Shown: positions 7,630-15,433 of the stretch, one piece after another
Numbering within the stretch: the stretch's first letter is position 1
Layout: every line of letters begins with the position of its first letter
Origin: Salipiger bermudensis
GTDB lineage: Bacteria; Pseudomonadota; Alphaproteobacteria; Rhodobacterales; Rhodobacteraceae
NCBI RefSeq assembly: GCF_020171625.1
Contig: NZ_JAIUZY010000021.1
Coordinates: forward strand, 1 to 32,862
Direction: 5' to 3'
Length of the DNA: 32,862 nt
Made by a program: the position numbers and the translations under genes
The notes under the pieces: model-generated
The model's database searches: none
What the model saw: only the letters and a program-made list of their open reading frames with translations
What the model was told of the DNA's origin: nothing

Positions 7630-9177
7630 ATGGGACAGATGCTCCGCGCCGCACTGATGCGACATCCCGCGCAGATTGCGCGGTGGCTTCACGGCACCCA
7701 CATGCTGGCTTTCCTGCCGGCGGGCGCGCTGGTTGGCTTCTGGATCGGCGGCGAGGTGCTGCTGGTCGTCCTCGCGATTGGGATGCCCCTCGCCTATGTG
7801 CTGGCCGGGCAGGCCGATCACGATACGCTCGACCCCGACCGCCCCCTGCCCGACCTCATCGACCTTCCCACCGCCACGGCCCTCGCCGACCAGATCCTCG
7901 CCCGCGCCACCGCCGCCAAGCTCGGAACCGCCTGCCTCCTTGTGGAGGCCGAGGGGCTCGATGCCATCCGCCGCCGTGCCGGCGACACCGTCGCGCAAGA
8001 GCTGCAGGACAGCGTGCTGCAACGGCTCCGCGCCCAGTTGCGCCGGGGGGACCGGGTGGCGCGGATCGGGGACTCGCGCTTCGTGGTGCTGCTCTCGCCC
8101 TCGCTGCGCCTTGATCTCGACGCGCTGCTGCTGATGTCCTACCGGATGCAGCGCGCCCTCGAGGAACCGGCCGAGACCGAGGGCGGGACGCATTTCCTCT
8201 CGGTCGCCATCGGCTTTTGCGCCTCCTCGCGCCTGCGCGGCGACGGCGGCGGTGCCCAGCTGCTCGACGCCGCCGCCACCGCCCTGACCGAGGCTTTGGC
8301 CCATGGCCCCTCGGCGGTACGCGCCTGGTCCGAAAGCATGCGGGTGCAGCGCCACGCCCGAAAGACCCTGCTCGAAGAGGCCGAGCGCGCGCTCGCCAAG
8401 GGGCAGATCCGGCCGTGGTTCCAGCCCCAGCTCTGCACCTCGACCGGGGCGATCAGCGGCGTCGAGGTGCTGGCCCGCTGGCTGCACCCGGACCGCGGCA
8501 TCGTCTCGCCGGACGACTTCCTGACCGCGCTCGAAGATGCCGGCCATCTCGACCGGCTGAGCGAGGTGATGCTCGATGCCAGCCTCTCCGCGCTGCGCCA
8601 GTGGGACGAGGCGGGGATCGCCATCCCCCGCGTCAGCGTCAACTTCTCCGATACCGAGCTGCGCAATCCCCGGCTGGTCACCCGGCTCAAATGGGATCTC
8701 GACCGCTTCGGCCTGCCGGCCTCGCGCCTCGGGGTCGAGGTGCTGGAGACGGTGATCGCCGACGCGCCGGAAGGCGTGGTCGCGCGCAACATCACGGCAC
8801 TGTCGCAGCTCGGCTGCCAGATCGACCTCGACGATTTCGGCACCGGACACGCCTCGATCACGGCGCTGCGCCGGTTCGCCGTGCACCGGCTCAAGATCGA
8901 CCGCAGCTTCGTCACCCGGGTCGACCGTGACGAGGACCAGCGCCGGATGCTGGCCGCCGTGCTCGGCCTCGCCGACCGGCTTGGCCTCGAGACCGTGGCC
9001 GAAGGCGTCGAAAGCGTGGCCGAGCACACGCTGCTGGCCCAGCTCGGCTGCGATCACGTGCAGGGCTTCGGCATCGCCCGCCCGATGCCCGCCGACCAGC
9101 TCGCCGACTGGGCCCGCGGTTATGCCGAGCGGGTCGCGAAGGCGCAGAACATCGGACGCAGCGCCGGCACCCGCTAG
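7630..9177 (+). CDS. EAL-domain cyclic-di-GMP phosphodiesterase with degenerate GGDEF domain
   Basis: The protein has 515 residues. A hydrophobic N-terminal region (about 24-62) gives two membrane helices. A GGDEF-fold domain follows (about 75-235), but its signature reads GDSRF at 147-151, so cyclase activity is unlikely. The EAL domain (about 255-500) has EVL at Glu279, SVNFS, a conserved Glu in GVEVLET, DDFGTG with Asp401-Asp402, KIDRSF with Lys422, and AEGVE with Glu458/Glu461. The metal and catalytic residues are therefore in place. I infer a membrane-bound c-di-GMP phosphodiesterase whose GGDEF domain may sense GTP or be structural. I chose ATG 7630, preceded by AGAGGGAGG, because the much longer open frame upstream is only a shadow of ttcA. 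Confidence 0.9.
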   Translation: MGQMLRAALMRHPAQIARWLHGTHMLAFLPAGALVGFWIGGEVLLVVLAIGMPLAYVLAGQADHDTLDPDRPLPDLIDLPTATALADQILARATAAKLGTACLLVEAEGLDAIRRRAGDTVAQELQDSVLQRLRAQLRRGDRVARIGDSRFVVLLSPSLRLDLDALLLMSYRMQRALEEPAETEGGTHFLSVAIGFCASSRLRGDGGGAQLLDAAATALTEALAHGPSAVRAWSESMRVQRHARKTLLEEAERALAKGQIRPWFQPQLCTSTGAISGVEVLARWLHPDRGIVSPDDFLTALEDAGHLDRLSEVMLDASLSALRQWDEAGIAIPRVSVNFSDTELRNPRLVTRLKWDLDRFGLPASRLGVEVLETVIADAPEGVVARNITALSQLGCQIDLDDFGTGHASITALRRFAVHRLKIDRSFVTRVDRDEDQRRMLAAVLGLADRLGLETVAEGVESVAEHTLLAQLGCDHVQGFGIARPMPADQLADWARGYAERVAKAQNIGRSAGTR

Positions 9178-9298
9178 CCTTGGCACCGCTGCGTATCCGG
9201 TCACAAAACCCGCCCCACACCCGGAATCGGCTTGACCTTTGGGGGTCCTGCCTGTTGAACCCGGCGTGACTTTTCCAAGGACAGGGCGGCGCCTTCGC

Positions 9299-11134
9299 AT
9301 GGACGATCAGAACAAGAACCTGCTCATTGCAACCGGTCTGAGCTTCGTGGTGATCCTCGTCTGGTTCCTGCTCTTCCCCCCGCCGGAAGAGCAGCTGCAG
9401 GACCAGGCCGGCCCGAACGCCGTCGAGACCGTCGAGAGCGACACCGCCGCGACGCCCTCCACCGCCCCTTCGGCGACAACCGGCAGCGGTGACAGCCCCG
9501 CGGCGCCTGCCGAGGCCGAAACCGTCGACGCCCCGCGCGTGGCGATCGACACCGCCCGCCTCGGCGGCTCGATCTCGCTTGCCGGCGGCCGCATCGACGA
9601 GCTGATCCTGAAGGACTACACCACCACGCTCGACGAGGACTCGCCCAATGTGCAGATCTTCGCGCCCGTGGGCGGCGACAACCCCTATTACGCGCTCTAT
9701 GGCTGGGCCCCGGGCTCGGGCCTCGGGCTCGACGACGTGCCGGGTGCCAACACCGCGTGGGAGCTCGAGAGCGGCGACACCCTGAGCGTTGACAGCCCCG
9801 TGACCCTGCGCTGGGACAGCCCGGCCGGCCTCGTGTTCCGCCGCACCATCGCGATCGACGAGAACTTCATGTTCTCGGTCACCCAATCGGTCGAGAATGC
9901 CGGCGACGGCACCGTCTCGGCCGCGCCCTACGGCATCATCGCCCGTCACGGCGAACCTGCGGACCTGAAGAACTTCTTCGTCCTGCACGAGGGCGTCGTG
10001 TCCATCGCCGACGGCAAGCTGTCCGAGATCGGCTATTCCGACATGCCCGACATGGACGTGAACCGGAACGAGGGCGCCCGCGCCGAGGTCACGCAGGTGA
10101 CCGAGAACGGCTGGATCGGCTTCACCGACCACTACTGGATGACCACGCTGATCCCGCAGCAGGGGGCGCCGTTCAAGCAGGCCGCCAAATATGACGAGCG
10201 TCGCGACATCTACCAGACGGAGGCGGTGCTGCCGACCCTGACGCTCGCCCCCGGCGAGACCCAGGAGGTCACCACCCAGCTCTTTGCCGGTGCCAAGGAA
10301 TACGAGACCATCCGCGACTACGAGGATGACGGTGTCGTGCGCTTCATCGACTCGATCGACTGGGGCTGGTTCTTCTTCCTGACCAAGCCGATCTTCTGGC
10401 TGCTGCACCAGATCCACCTGCTGATCGGCAACATGGGCTGGTCGATCATCGGCCTGACCGTGATCATCAAGGCGATCCTGTTCCCGCTGGCCTACAAATC
10501 CTACGTCTCCATGGCGAAGATGAAAGAGCTTCAGCCCGAAATGGAGAAGCTCAAGGAGAAGGCCGGAGACGACCGCCAGAAGCTCCAGCAGGAGATGATG
10601 GCGCTCTACAAGAAGGAAAAGGTCAACCCGGCCTCGGGCTGCCTGCCGATCCTGCTGCAGATCCCGATCTTCTTCTCGCTCTACAAGGTGATCTTCGTGG
10701 CCTTCGAGCTGCGCCAGGCGCCTTGGTTCGGCCCGTTCCAAGATCTGTCCACGCCGGACCCGACCTCGCTGTTCAACCTGTTCGGCCTGCTGCCCTGGGC
10801 GGCCCCGGCCCCCGGCACCACGCTGGCGCTCGTGTTCATCGGCATCCTGCCGCTGCTGCTCGGCATCTCGATGTGGCTGCAGCAGAAACTGAACCCGGCG
10901 CCCGCCGACCCGACCCAGAAGATGATCTTTGCCTGGATGCCGTGGGTCTTCATGTTCATGCTCGGCGGGTTCGCCAGCGGTCTGGTGGTCTACTGGATCA
11001 CCAACAACACGATCACCTTCACGCAGCAGTACCTGATCATGCGCAGCCAGGGCTACAAGCCCGACGTGTTCGGCAACATCGTCTCGAGCTTCAAGCGCAA
11101 GCCCAAGGCCGGCGGCGACGCCAAGGGCAAATGA
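9299..11134 (+). CDS. yidC: Membrane protein insertase YidC
   Basis: The 611-residue protein has the Gram-negative YidC layout. An N-terminal membrane anchor (about 8-27) is followed by a Pro/Ala/Glu-rich linker and a large periplasmic beta-sandwich domain (about 75-345). The conserved membrane core comes next (about 355-590), with NMGWSIIGLTVIIKAILFPLAYKS, the cytoplasmic coiled hairpin KELQPEMEKLKEK, GCLPILLQIPIFFSLYKV and GLVVYWITNNTITFTQQYLI, then a basic tail that can contact ribosomes. It inserts and folds inner-membrane proteins with Sec or alone. The start MDDQNKNLLIATGLS fits the family better than the in-frame ATG at 9239. Its stop codon overlaps the MOSC gene start as ATGA. Confidence 0.97.
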   Translation: MDDQNKNLLIATGLSFVVILVWFLLFPPPEEQLQDQAGPNAVETVESDTAATPSTAPSATTGSGDSPAAPAEAETVDAPRVAIDTARLGGSISLAGGRIDELILKDYTTTLDEDSPNVQIFAPVGGDNPYYALYGWAPGSGLGLDDVPGANTAWELESGDTLSVDSPVTLRWDSPAGLVFRRTIAIDENFMFSVTQSVENAGDGTVSAAPYGIIARHGEPADLKNFFVLHEGVVSIADGKLSEIGYSDMPDMDVNRNEGARAEVTQVTENGWIGFTDHYWMTTLIPQQGAPFKQAAKYDERRDIYQTEAVLPTLTLAPGETQEVTTQLFAGAKEYETIRDYEDDGVVRFIDSIDWGWFFFLTKPIFWLLHQIHLLIGNMGWSIIGLTVIIKAILFPLAYKSYVSMAKMKELQPEMEKLKEKAGDDRQKLQQEMMALYKKEKVNPASGCLPILLQIPIFFSLYKVIFVAFELRQAPWFGPFQDLSTPDPTSLFNLFGLLPWAAPAPGTTLALVFIGILPLLLGISMWLQQKLNPAPADPTQKMIFAWMPWVFMFMLGGFASGLVVYWITNNTITFTQQYLIMRSQGYKPDVFGNIVSSFKRKPKAGGDAKGK

Positions 11135-11871
11135 CCGCAAGGCTCGCCCAGATCGCGCGCTACCCGATCAAGGGGATCGGCAACGAACCCCTTGAGACGG
11201 TGATCCTCGACGCAAACGCGCCCATGCCCGGAGACCGGGCATGGGCGCTTCGGCACGAGAGCGCCCCGGAAGAGCTCGGCTGGTTGCCGCGCAAGAACTT
11301 CCTGGTGGTCGCCACCGGCCCGGCGCTCGCCCCGATCCGGGCCCGCACCGAGACCGACGGCCGCATCGCGCTCTCGCACCCCGACCGGCCCGACATCGCC
11401 ATCGCGCCGGGGCGCGACGGCCCGGAGCTGATCGACTGGGTGCGCCCTCTCTGGCCCGACACCGCGCCAGCGCCGCGCCTGCTGGTGCCGGCCCCGCCGC
11501 AGGGCATGGCGGACAATGGCCGGGCAGAGCTCGCGATCGTCAGCCTCGCCAGCCTGCGCGCCCTCGAAGAGCGCATCGGCCAGCCGCTGCAGATCGGGCG
11601 CTTCCGCGGCAACCTGATCCTCGACGGGCTCGCCCCCTGGGCCGAGTTCGACTGGGTCGGCCAGCGCTTGCAGATCGGCGATGTCGAGCTCGAGGTGACC
11701 GAGCGTATCACCCGCTGCCGTGCCACCGAGGCCAGCCCCGAAACCGGCCAGCGCGACGCCGAACCGGTGCGCGCGCTGCACGGCGGCTGGGGGCACCGCG
11801 ATTTCGGGGTCTATGCGCGGGTCACGAAGGGCGGCATGATCGCCACAGGCAACGAGGTTACCCTGATATGA
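11131..11871 (+). CDS. MOSC domain-containing protein
   Basis: A 246-residue protein with the MOSC N-terminal beta-barrel ([15 protein letters not shown]) and the C-terminal MOSC core. The core has FRGNLILDG, a region around [24 protein letters not shown] with the conserved Cys196, and [19 protein letters not shown] proteins bind molybdenum cofactor or carry sulfur, as in the C terminus of Moco sulfurase and in mARC/YcbX-type enzymes. No ferredoxin domain is present. The gene overlaps yidC upstream and engB downstream by ATGA junctions, so all three should be co-translated. A precise substrate cannot be assigned. Confidence 0.9.
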   Translation: MTARLAQIARYPIKGIGNEPLETVILDANAPMPGDRAWALRHESAPEELGWLPRKNFLVVATGPALAPIRARTETDGRIALSHPDRPDIAIAPGRDGPELIDWVRPLWPDTAPAPRLLVPAPPQGMADNGRAELAIVSLASLRALEERIGQPLQIGRFRGNLILDGLAPWAEFDWVGQRLQIGDVELEVTERITRCRATEASPETGQRDAEPVRALHGGWGHRDFGVYARVTKGGMIATGNEVTLI

Positions 11872-12521
11872 CATCGCTCCCCTTCCCGCTCGCCGAAGAG
11901 CCCGAAGACGACGCCCGCGAGGCCGCGCGCAAGCTGTTCGCCGGCGAGGTCGAGTTCCTCAAGGGCGTGGTCGGCATGGACGGCCTGCCGCCCGACGACC
12001 GGGTCGAGGTCTGCTTCGCCGGCCGCTCCAATGTCGGCAAGTCGAGCCTGATCAACGCGCTCACCGGCCGCAAGGGAATTGCGCGGGCGTCAAACACACC
12101 GGGCCGCACGCAGGAGATCAACTTCTTCACGCTGGGCGAGGAGCGCTACCTCGTCGACCTGCCAGGCTACGGCTTTGCCAACGCCCCGGTGGCGGTGGTC
12201 GAGAAGTGGCAGCGGCTGCTGAAACAGTATCTCTCGGGGCGGGTCTCGCTGCGACGGGCCTTCGTGCTGATCGACGCGCGCCACGGCGTCAAACCCGTCG
12301 ACGAAGAGATCATGACCCTGCTCGACCGCTCGGCAGTGACCTTTCAGGCGGTGCTGACCAAGGCCGACAAGGTCAAGGAGAAGGACCGAGAGAAGGTTCT
12401 GGCCCAAGTGCGCGAGAAGCTTGCCAAGCACCCGGCGGCGTTTCCCGAGTTGGTGCTGACCAGTTCCGAGAAAGGCGACGGCATCGCCCTTCTGCGCGCC
12501 ATCATCGCAGGGCTCGACTGA
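11868..12521 (+). CDS. engB: Ribosome biogenesis GTPase EngB (YsxC/YihA)
   Basis: The protein has 217 residues. The G1 P-loop GRSNVGKSS is at 52-60, the G2 region is [13 protein letters not shown]3 is DLPGYGFA (from Asp97), G4 is TKADK, and the G5 region is SSEKGDGI. It is an essential GTPase in 50S assembly. N-terminal residues [11 protein letters not shown] match alphaproteobacterial EngB. It overlaps the MOSC gene by ATGA. A strong AT-rich hairpin follows 2 nt after its stop codon and probably ends the yidC-MOSC-engB transcript. Confidence 0.95.
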   Translation: MTSLPFPLAEEPEDDAREAARKLFAGEVEFLKGVVGMDGLPPDDRVEVCFAGRSNVGKSSLINALTGRKGIARASNTPGRTQEINFFTLGEERYLVDLPGYGFANAPVAVVEKWQRLLKQYLSGRVSLRRAFVLIDARHGVKPVDEEIMTLLDRSAVTFQAVLTKADKVKEKDREKVLAQVREKLAKHPAAFPELVLTSSEKGDGIALLRAIIAGLD

Positions 12522-12522
12522 G

Positions 12523-12546
12523 AAAACTCTTCGCAGAAGAGTTTTT
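12523..12546 (+). terminator. Terminator after engB
   Basis: AAAACTCTTC (12523-12532) and GAAGAGTTTT (12536-12545) form a perfect 10-bp stem with a GCA loop and an extra T at 12546. The A-rich 5' arm and T-rich 3' arm make it work in either direction. Confidence 0.7.
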
Positions 12547-12565
12547 GCCCGCCCGCCGCGCACAG

Positions 12566-12587
12566 AGATTTTTCGTACGAAAAATCT
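12566..12587. repeat. Perfect 22-bp AT-rich palindrome before argB
   Basis: The sequence from 12566 to 12587 equals its own reverse complement. Each arm is AGATTTTTCGT, centred on CGTACG. It stands out in GC-rich DNA and lies 20 nt after the engB terminator and 68 nt before argB. It could be a second hairpin or a regulator site; the sequence does not decide. Confidence 0.6.
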
Positions 12588-12655
12588 TGCGTCCCGCGCG
12601 GTCATCCCGGACACAGGAAGGCAGATCGACCGCATCGGAAGGATGCCTTCTAGAC

Positions 12656-13549
12656 ATGAAGCAGCAAAAGATGAACCGAGACTGGATCGCCACAGCCCGC
12701 ACGCTCAACGAAGCCCTCCCCTACATGCAGCGCTATACCGGCGCCGTGGTGGTAGTGAAATTCGGCGGCAACGCCATGGGCGATGACGAGGCCATGGCCG
12801 AGTTCGCCCGCGACATCGTTCTGATGCGGCAGGTGGGCGTGAACCCGGTGGTGGTGCATGGCGGCGGTCCGATGATCAACGACATGCTCAAGCGGCTCGA
12901 CATCGAGAGCCGCTTCGTGCGCGGCAAGCGGGTCACCGACAAGGCCACGGTCGAGGTCGTCGAGATGGTCCTCACCGGACTTGTGAACAAGCGCATCGTG
13001 CAGGCCATCATGGACGAGGGCGGCCGCGCCGTCGGGCTCTCTGGCAAGGACGACGACCTCATCGTCTGCGAGCCCGACGATCCCGAGCTGGGCTTCGTCG
13101 GCCGGCCGATCGAGATGAACGTGCAGGTCCTGCGCGACCTCTTCGCCGCCGGGATCATCCCGGTCGTGGCGCCCGTGGCCACCGGCACCAAGGTCACAGA
13201 GACCTACAACGTCAACGGCGACACCGCCGCGGGCGCCATCGCCGGGGCGCTCAAGGCCGACCGCCTGCTGCTGCTCACCGATGTCTCGGGCGTCAAGAAC
13301 GCCGCCGGAGAGGTCGTCACCGCGATGACCCCCGAGGACGTGCGCGCCATGACCGCCGATGGCACCATTGCCGGCGGCATGATCCCCAAGACCGAGACCG
13401 CGCTGAAGGCGATCGAGGACGGCGTGCGCGCCGTGGTGATCCTCGACGGCCGGGTGCCCAATGCCTGCCTTCTCGAGCTCTTCACTGAGCATGGCGCGGG
13501 TTCTCTGATCCGCTCCGCCGAGCGCGCGCCGGTGCCTCCGCGCGAGTGA
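12656..13549 (+). CDS. argB: Acetylglutamate kinase
   Basis: The 297-residue protein phosphorylates N-acetyl-L-glutamate in the cyclic arginine pathway. It shows KFGGNAMG near the N terminus, the HGGGPMIN nucleotide/substrate loop, [53 protein letters not shown] and GGMIPK. The N-terminal extension (about 30 residues before VVVVKFGG) is of the type found in arginine-inhibited hexameric kinases, so feedback inhibition by arginine is likely. An in-frame ATG at 12671 is an alternative start. It is probably transcribed separately from engB because of the hairpins between them. Confidence 0.96.
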   Translation: MKQQKMNRDWIATARTLNEALPYMQRYTGAVVVVKFGGNAMGDDEAMAEFARDIVLMRQVGVNPVVVHGGGPMINDMLKRLDIESRFVRGKRVTDKATVEVVEMVLTGLVNKRIVQAIMDEGGRAVGLSGKDDDLIVCEPDDPELGFVGRPIEMNVQVLRDLFAAGIIPVVAPVATGTKVTETYNVNGDTAAGAIAGALKADRLLLLTDVSGVKNAAGEVVTAMTPEDVRAMTADGTIAGGMIPKTETALKAIEDGVRAVVILDGRVPNACLLELFTEHGAGSLIRSAERAPVPPRE

Positions 13550-13748
13550 CCCGCGCGGTGCCGGCCGGTGCCAGCGCGTCAGTATCCGCCTGCTCCACGC
13601 GGCGCCGAGACGCTCGAGCCGGCCCGCCGTCGCGGAGCCCCCGGACGGTCGACCAACAGGCGCCTTTTCACATCGCCCTCTTCATGGGACACTGCCTGAT
13701 GTGGCCCGGCCCGATTAGCCACCGGCGTCACAACAACGGAGGACGCGG

Positions 13749-14249
13749 ATGAAACGACTGATCCTCATGCGACATGCCAAGTCGGACTGGTCGACTGGCG
13801 GCGCCGATCATCAGCGCCCGCTCAACAGCCGCGGCCGCGCCAGTGCCAAGGTCCTCGGGGACTGGCTGCGCGCGCAGGCGCTGATGCCGGATCAGGCGCT
13901 CTGCTCGAGCGCCACGCGCACCCGCGAAACTCTCGATCTGCTGGAGCTGGACGTCGAGACCCGGCACGAGGACCGGCTCTATCACGCCGGCCCCGTGGCG
14001 CTGCAGAAATTCCTCTCGGAGGCCACCGGCGGGACGGTGCTCATGGTCGGCCACAACCCCGGCATCGCCGCGTTCGCCGCGGAACTGATGGCCGAGCCGC
14101 CGCGCCATCCCCGCTTCGCCGACTACCCCACCGGAGCGACGCTGGTGGCCGAGTTCGAGATCGACGACTGGTCCGAGCTCGAGGCAGCCACGGGCACCGC
14201 CACCGGCTTCGTCATCCCGCGCGAGCTGCTCGAGGAAAGCGGCGCCTGA
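13749..14249 (+). CDS. SixA-like histidine phosphatase family protein
   Basis: A 166-residue single-domain phosphatase of the histidine phosphatase superfamily. The phospho-acceptor motif LMRHAKSDW (His9) is at the N terminus, ATRTRET gives the second phosphate-binding Arg, and the second catalytic His is in MVGHNPGI (about residue 100). The closest described type is SixA, which dephosphorylates His-phosphorylated proteins, but the substrate here is unknown. ACGGAGGACGCGG before the ATG is a strong ribosome site. The gene converges on the mnh operon and shares a terminator hairpin with it. Confidence 0.88.
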   Translation: MKRLILMRHAKSDWSTGGADHQRPLNSRGRASAKVLGDWLRAQALMPDQALCSSATRTRETLDLLELDVETRHEDRLYHAGPVALQKFLSEATGGTVLMVGHNPGIAAFAAELMAEPPRHPRFADYPTGATLVAEFEIDDWSELEAATGTATGFVIPRELLEESGA

Positions 14250-14255
14250 GCAGGC

Positions 14256-14272
14256 GAGGCCGGATCGGCCTC
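14256..14272. terminator. Bidirectional hairpin between the SixA-like gene and mnhG
   Basis: GAGGCCG (14256-14262), loop GAT and CGGCCTC (14266-14272) form a 7-bp stem between convergent genes, overlapping the mnhG stop codon. ACTTTTCC follows on the plus strand. The stem is short, so terminator function is probable but not certain. Confidence 0.5.
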
Positions 14273-14660
14273 ACTTTTCCTCTTCGGTCATTTCCGGCGG
14301 ATGATCGTAAAGCGCCCAGCCGTAATCGCGGCCCGATTCCGGCAGGTCCTTCCGGCGGATCTTGTCCTGCATGTAGGTCTTGGCGATGAAGTTCGCCGTG
14401 ATCGGCGCGGTCAGGAAGAGGAACAGCGTGATCAGCAGTTCATGGAACGAGAGCTGGTCCTCGAAGAACAGAAAGTAGAGCATCGAGCCGATCAGCGCGC
14501 CGCCGACGCCCACGGTGGAGGCCTTCGTCGGCGCGTGCAGCCGCTGCAGGGTGTCCTTCAGCCGGATCAGGCCAATCGAGCCCACCAGCGCGAAGAAGCC
14601 TCCGACGACGAGGAAGAAGGCCACCAGAAGCTCGGCCAGCAGAGACAGGTCTTGGTCCAT
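14271..14660 (-). CDS. mnhG: Monovalent cation/H+ antiporter subunit G
   Basis: A 129-residue protein with three hydrophobic segments: LLAELLVAFFLVVGGFFALVGSIGLIRL, ALIGSMLYFLFF and LLITLFLFLTAPITANFIA. It includes the MnhG/PhaG motif RLKDTLQRLHAPTKASTVG. I chose ATG 14660, 10 nt after mnhF and preceded by GAGGAGGA; an in-frame ATG at 14714 would lie inside mnhF. It is the last gene of the antiporter operon and its product is a small subunit of the membrane complex. Confidence 0.93.
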   Translation of the reverse strand: MDQDLSLLAELLVAFFLVVGGFFALVGSIGLIRLKDTLQRLHAPTKASTVGVGGALIGSMLYFLFFEDQLSFHELLITLFLFLTAPITANFIAKTYMQDKIRRKDLPESGRDYGWALYDHPPEMTEEEK

Positions 14661-14670
14661 CGGGTCCTCC

Positions 14671-14943
14671 TCACTCGATGATGTCGCCGCGCAGCACGAA
14701 GCGGCACAGGGCAACGGTTGAGACGAAGCCGACCATGGCGATCAGCATCGAGGCCTCGAAATAGAGCGCGGTGCCCTGCGAGATGCCGTAGAGCACGATC
14801 AGCGCGATGAAGTTGATCACCATGGTGTCGAGCGCGAGGATGCGGTCGGCCTGGGTCGGCCCCACCAACATGCGCCACATGGTGGACAGAAGGCCAAAGC
14901 CGAAACAGGCAAAGGCAAAGATCAGGGCGTAGGTGACGATCAT
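14671..14943 (-). CDS. mnhF: Monovalent cation/H+ antiporter subunit F
   Basis: This 90-residue, three-helix protein matches MnhF/PhaF: an N-terminal helix (IVTYALIFAFACFGFGL), the RMLVGPTQADRILALDTM loop and the helices IALIVLYG and MLIAMVGFVSTVALCRFVL. In the family it is a small essential subunit, and some MnhF homologues have been linked to bile salt or cholate efflux. Its start overlaps the mnhE stop codon as ATGA. Confidence 0.93.
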   Translation of the reverse strand: MIVTYALIFAFACFGFGLLSTMWRMLVGPTQADRILALDTMVINFIALIVLYGISQGTALYFEASMLIAMVGFVSTVALCRFVLRGDIIE

Positions 14944-15431
14944 CGGAAGATCTCCATCAGGCGGCGCTCGTAGCGGGACTTGATCTCGTCCCGGACGGCG
15001 TCCGGGTCATCGGTGTCGAGCGCGTGCACCAGCAGGCTGCCGCCATCGGCGGCCAGCGTCGCCGACACGGTGCCCGGCGTCATGGTGATGGTGCCCGCAA
15101 GCACGGTGATCGCCTCGGGCGAGCGCAGCTCGAGCGGCACCACGACCCATTGCGAGCGGATCTTGTCGTGGCGCTTGAAGAGCACGATCATCGCGACCTC
15201 GAAATTGGCCACGATGATGTCCCAGAGCACCACCAGCGCATACTCCACCGCCATCAGCGGTGCGCGCAGGGAGGGGCGGTTGGGCCAGTAAGGTGCAGTC
15301 ATTACCGGGATAACGATGCCGAACACCACGCCGAGGAACACGTTGCCGGACGTGATCTTGTTGACCAGCATGAGCCAGACGAGCACCAGCGTCAAAGACA
15401 GGATCGGGTGCGGAAAGATGCGTCGCAACAT
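14940..15431 (-). CDS. mnhE: Monovalent cation/H+ antiporter subunit E
   Basis: A 163-residue protein of the MnhE family. Two or three N-terminal helices (LSLTLVLVWLMLVNKI and VFLGVVFGIVIPVMTAPYW) are followed by YALVVLWDIIVANFEVA. The soluble C-terminal domain has LRSPEAITVLAGTITMTPGTVSATLAADG, the family signature. It starts 2 nt after mnhD and overlaps mnhF, so it is translated as part of the operon. Confidence 0.93.
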   Translation of the reverse strand: MLRRIFPHPILSLTLVLVWLMLVNKITSGNVFLGVVFGIVIPVMTAPYWPNRPSLRAPLMAVEYALVVLWDIIVANFEVAMIVLFKRHDKIRSQWVVVPLELRSPEAITVLAGTITMTPGTVSATLAADGGSLLVHALDTDDPDAVRDEIKSRYERRLMEIFR

Positions 15432-15433
15432 GG

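Noticed and set aside
8912-11140. A 742-codon minus-strand open frame opposite yidC
   Set aside because: Low-complexity composition (Gly/Arg/His/Asp), no recognisable domain, and it is fully antisense to yidC and the end of the EAL gene.
13546-13752. A 68-codon frame between argB and the SixA-like gene
   Set aside because: It overlaps the argB end, has no plausible ribosome site and has a composition typical of translated spacer.
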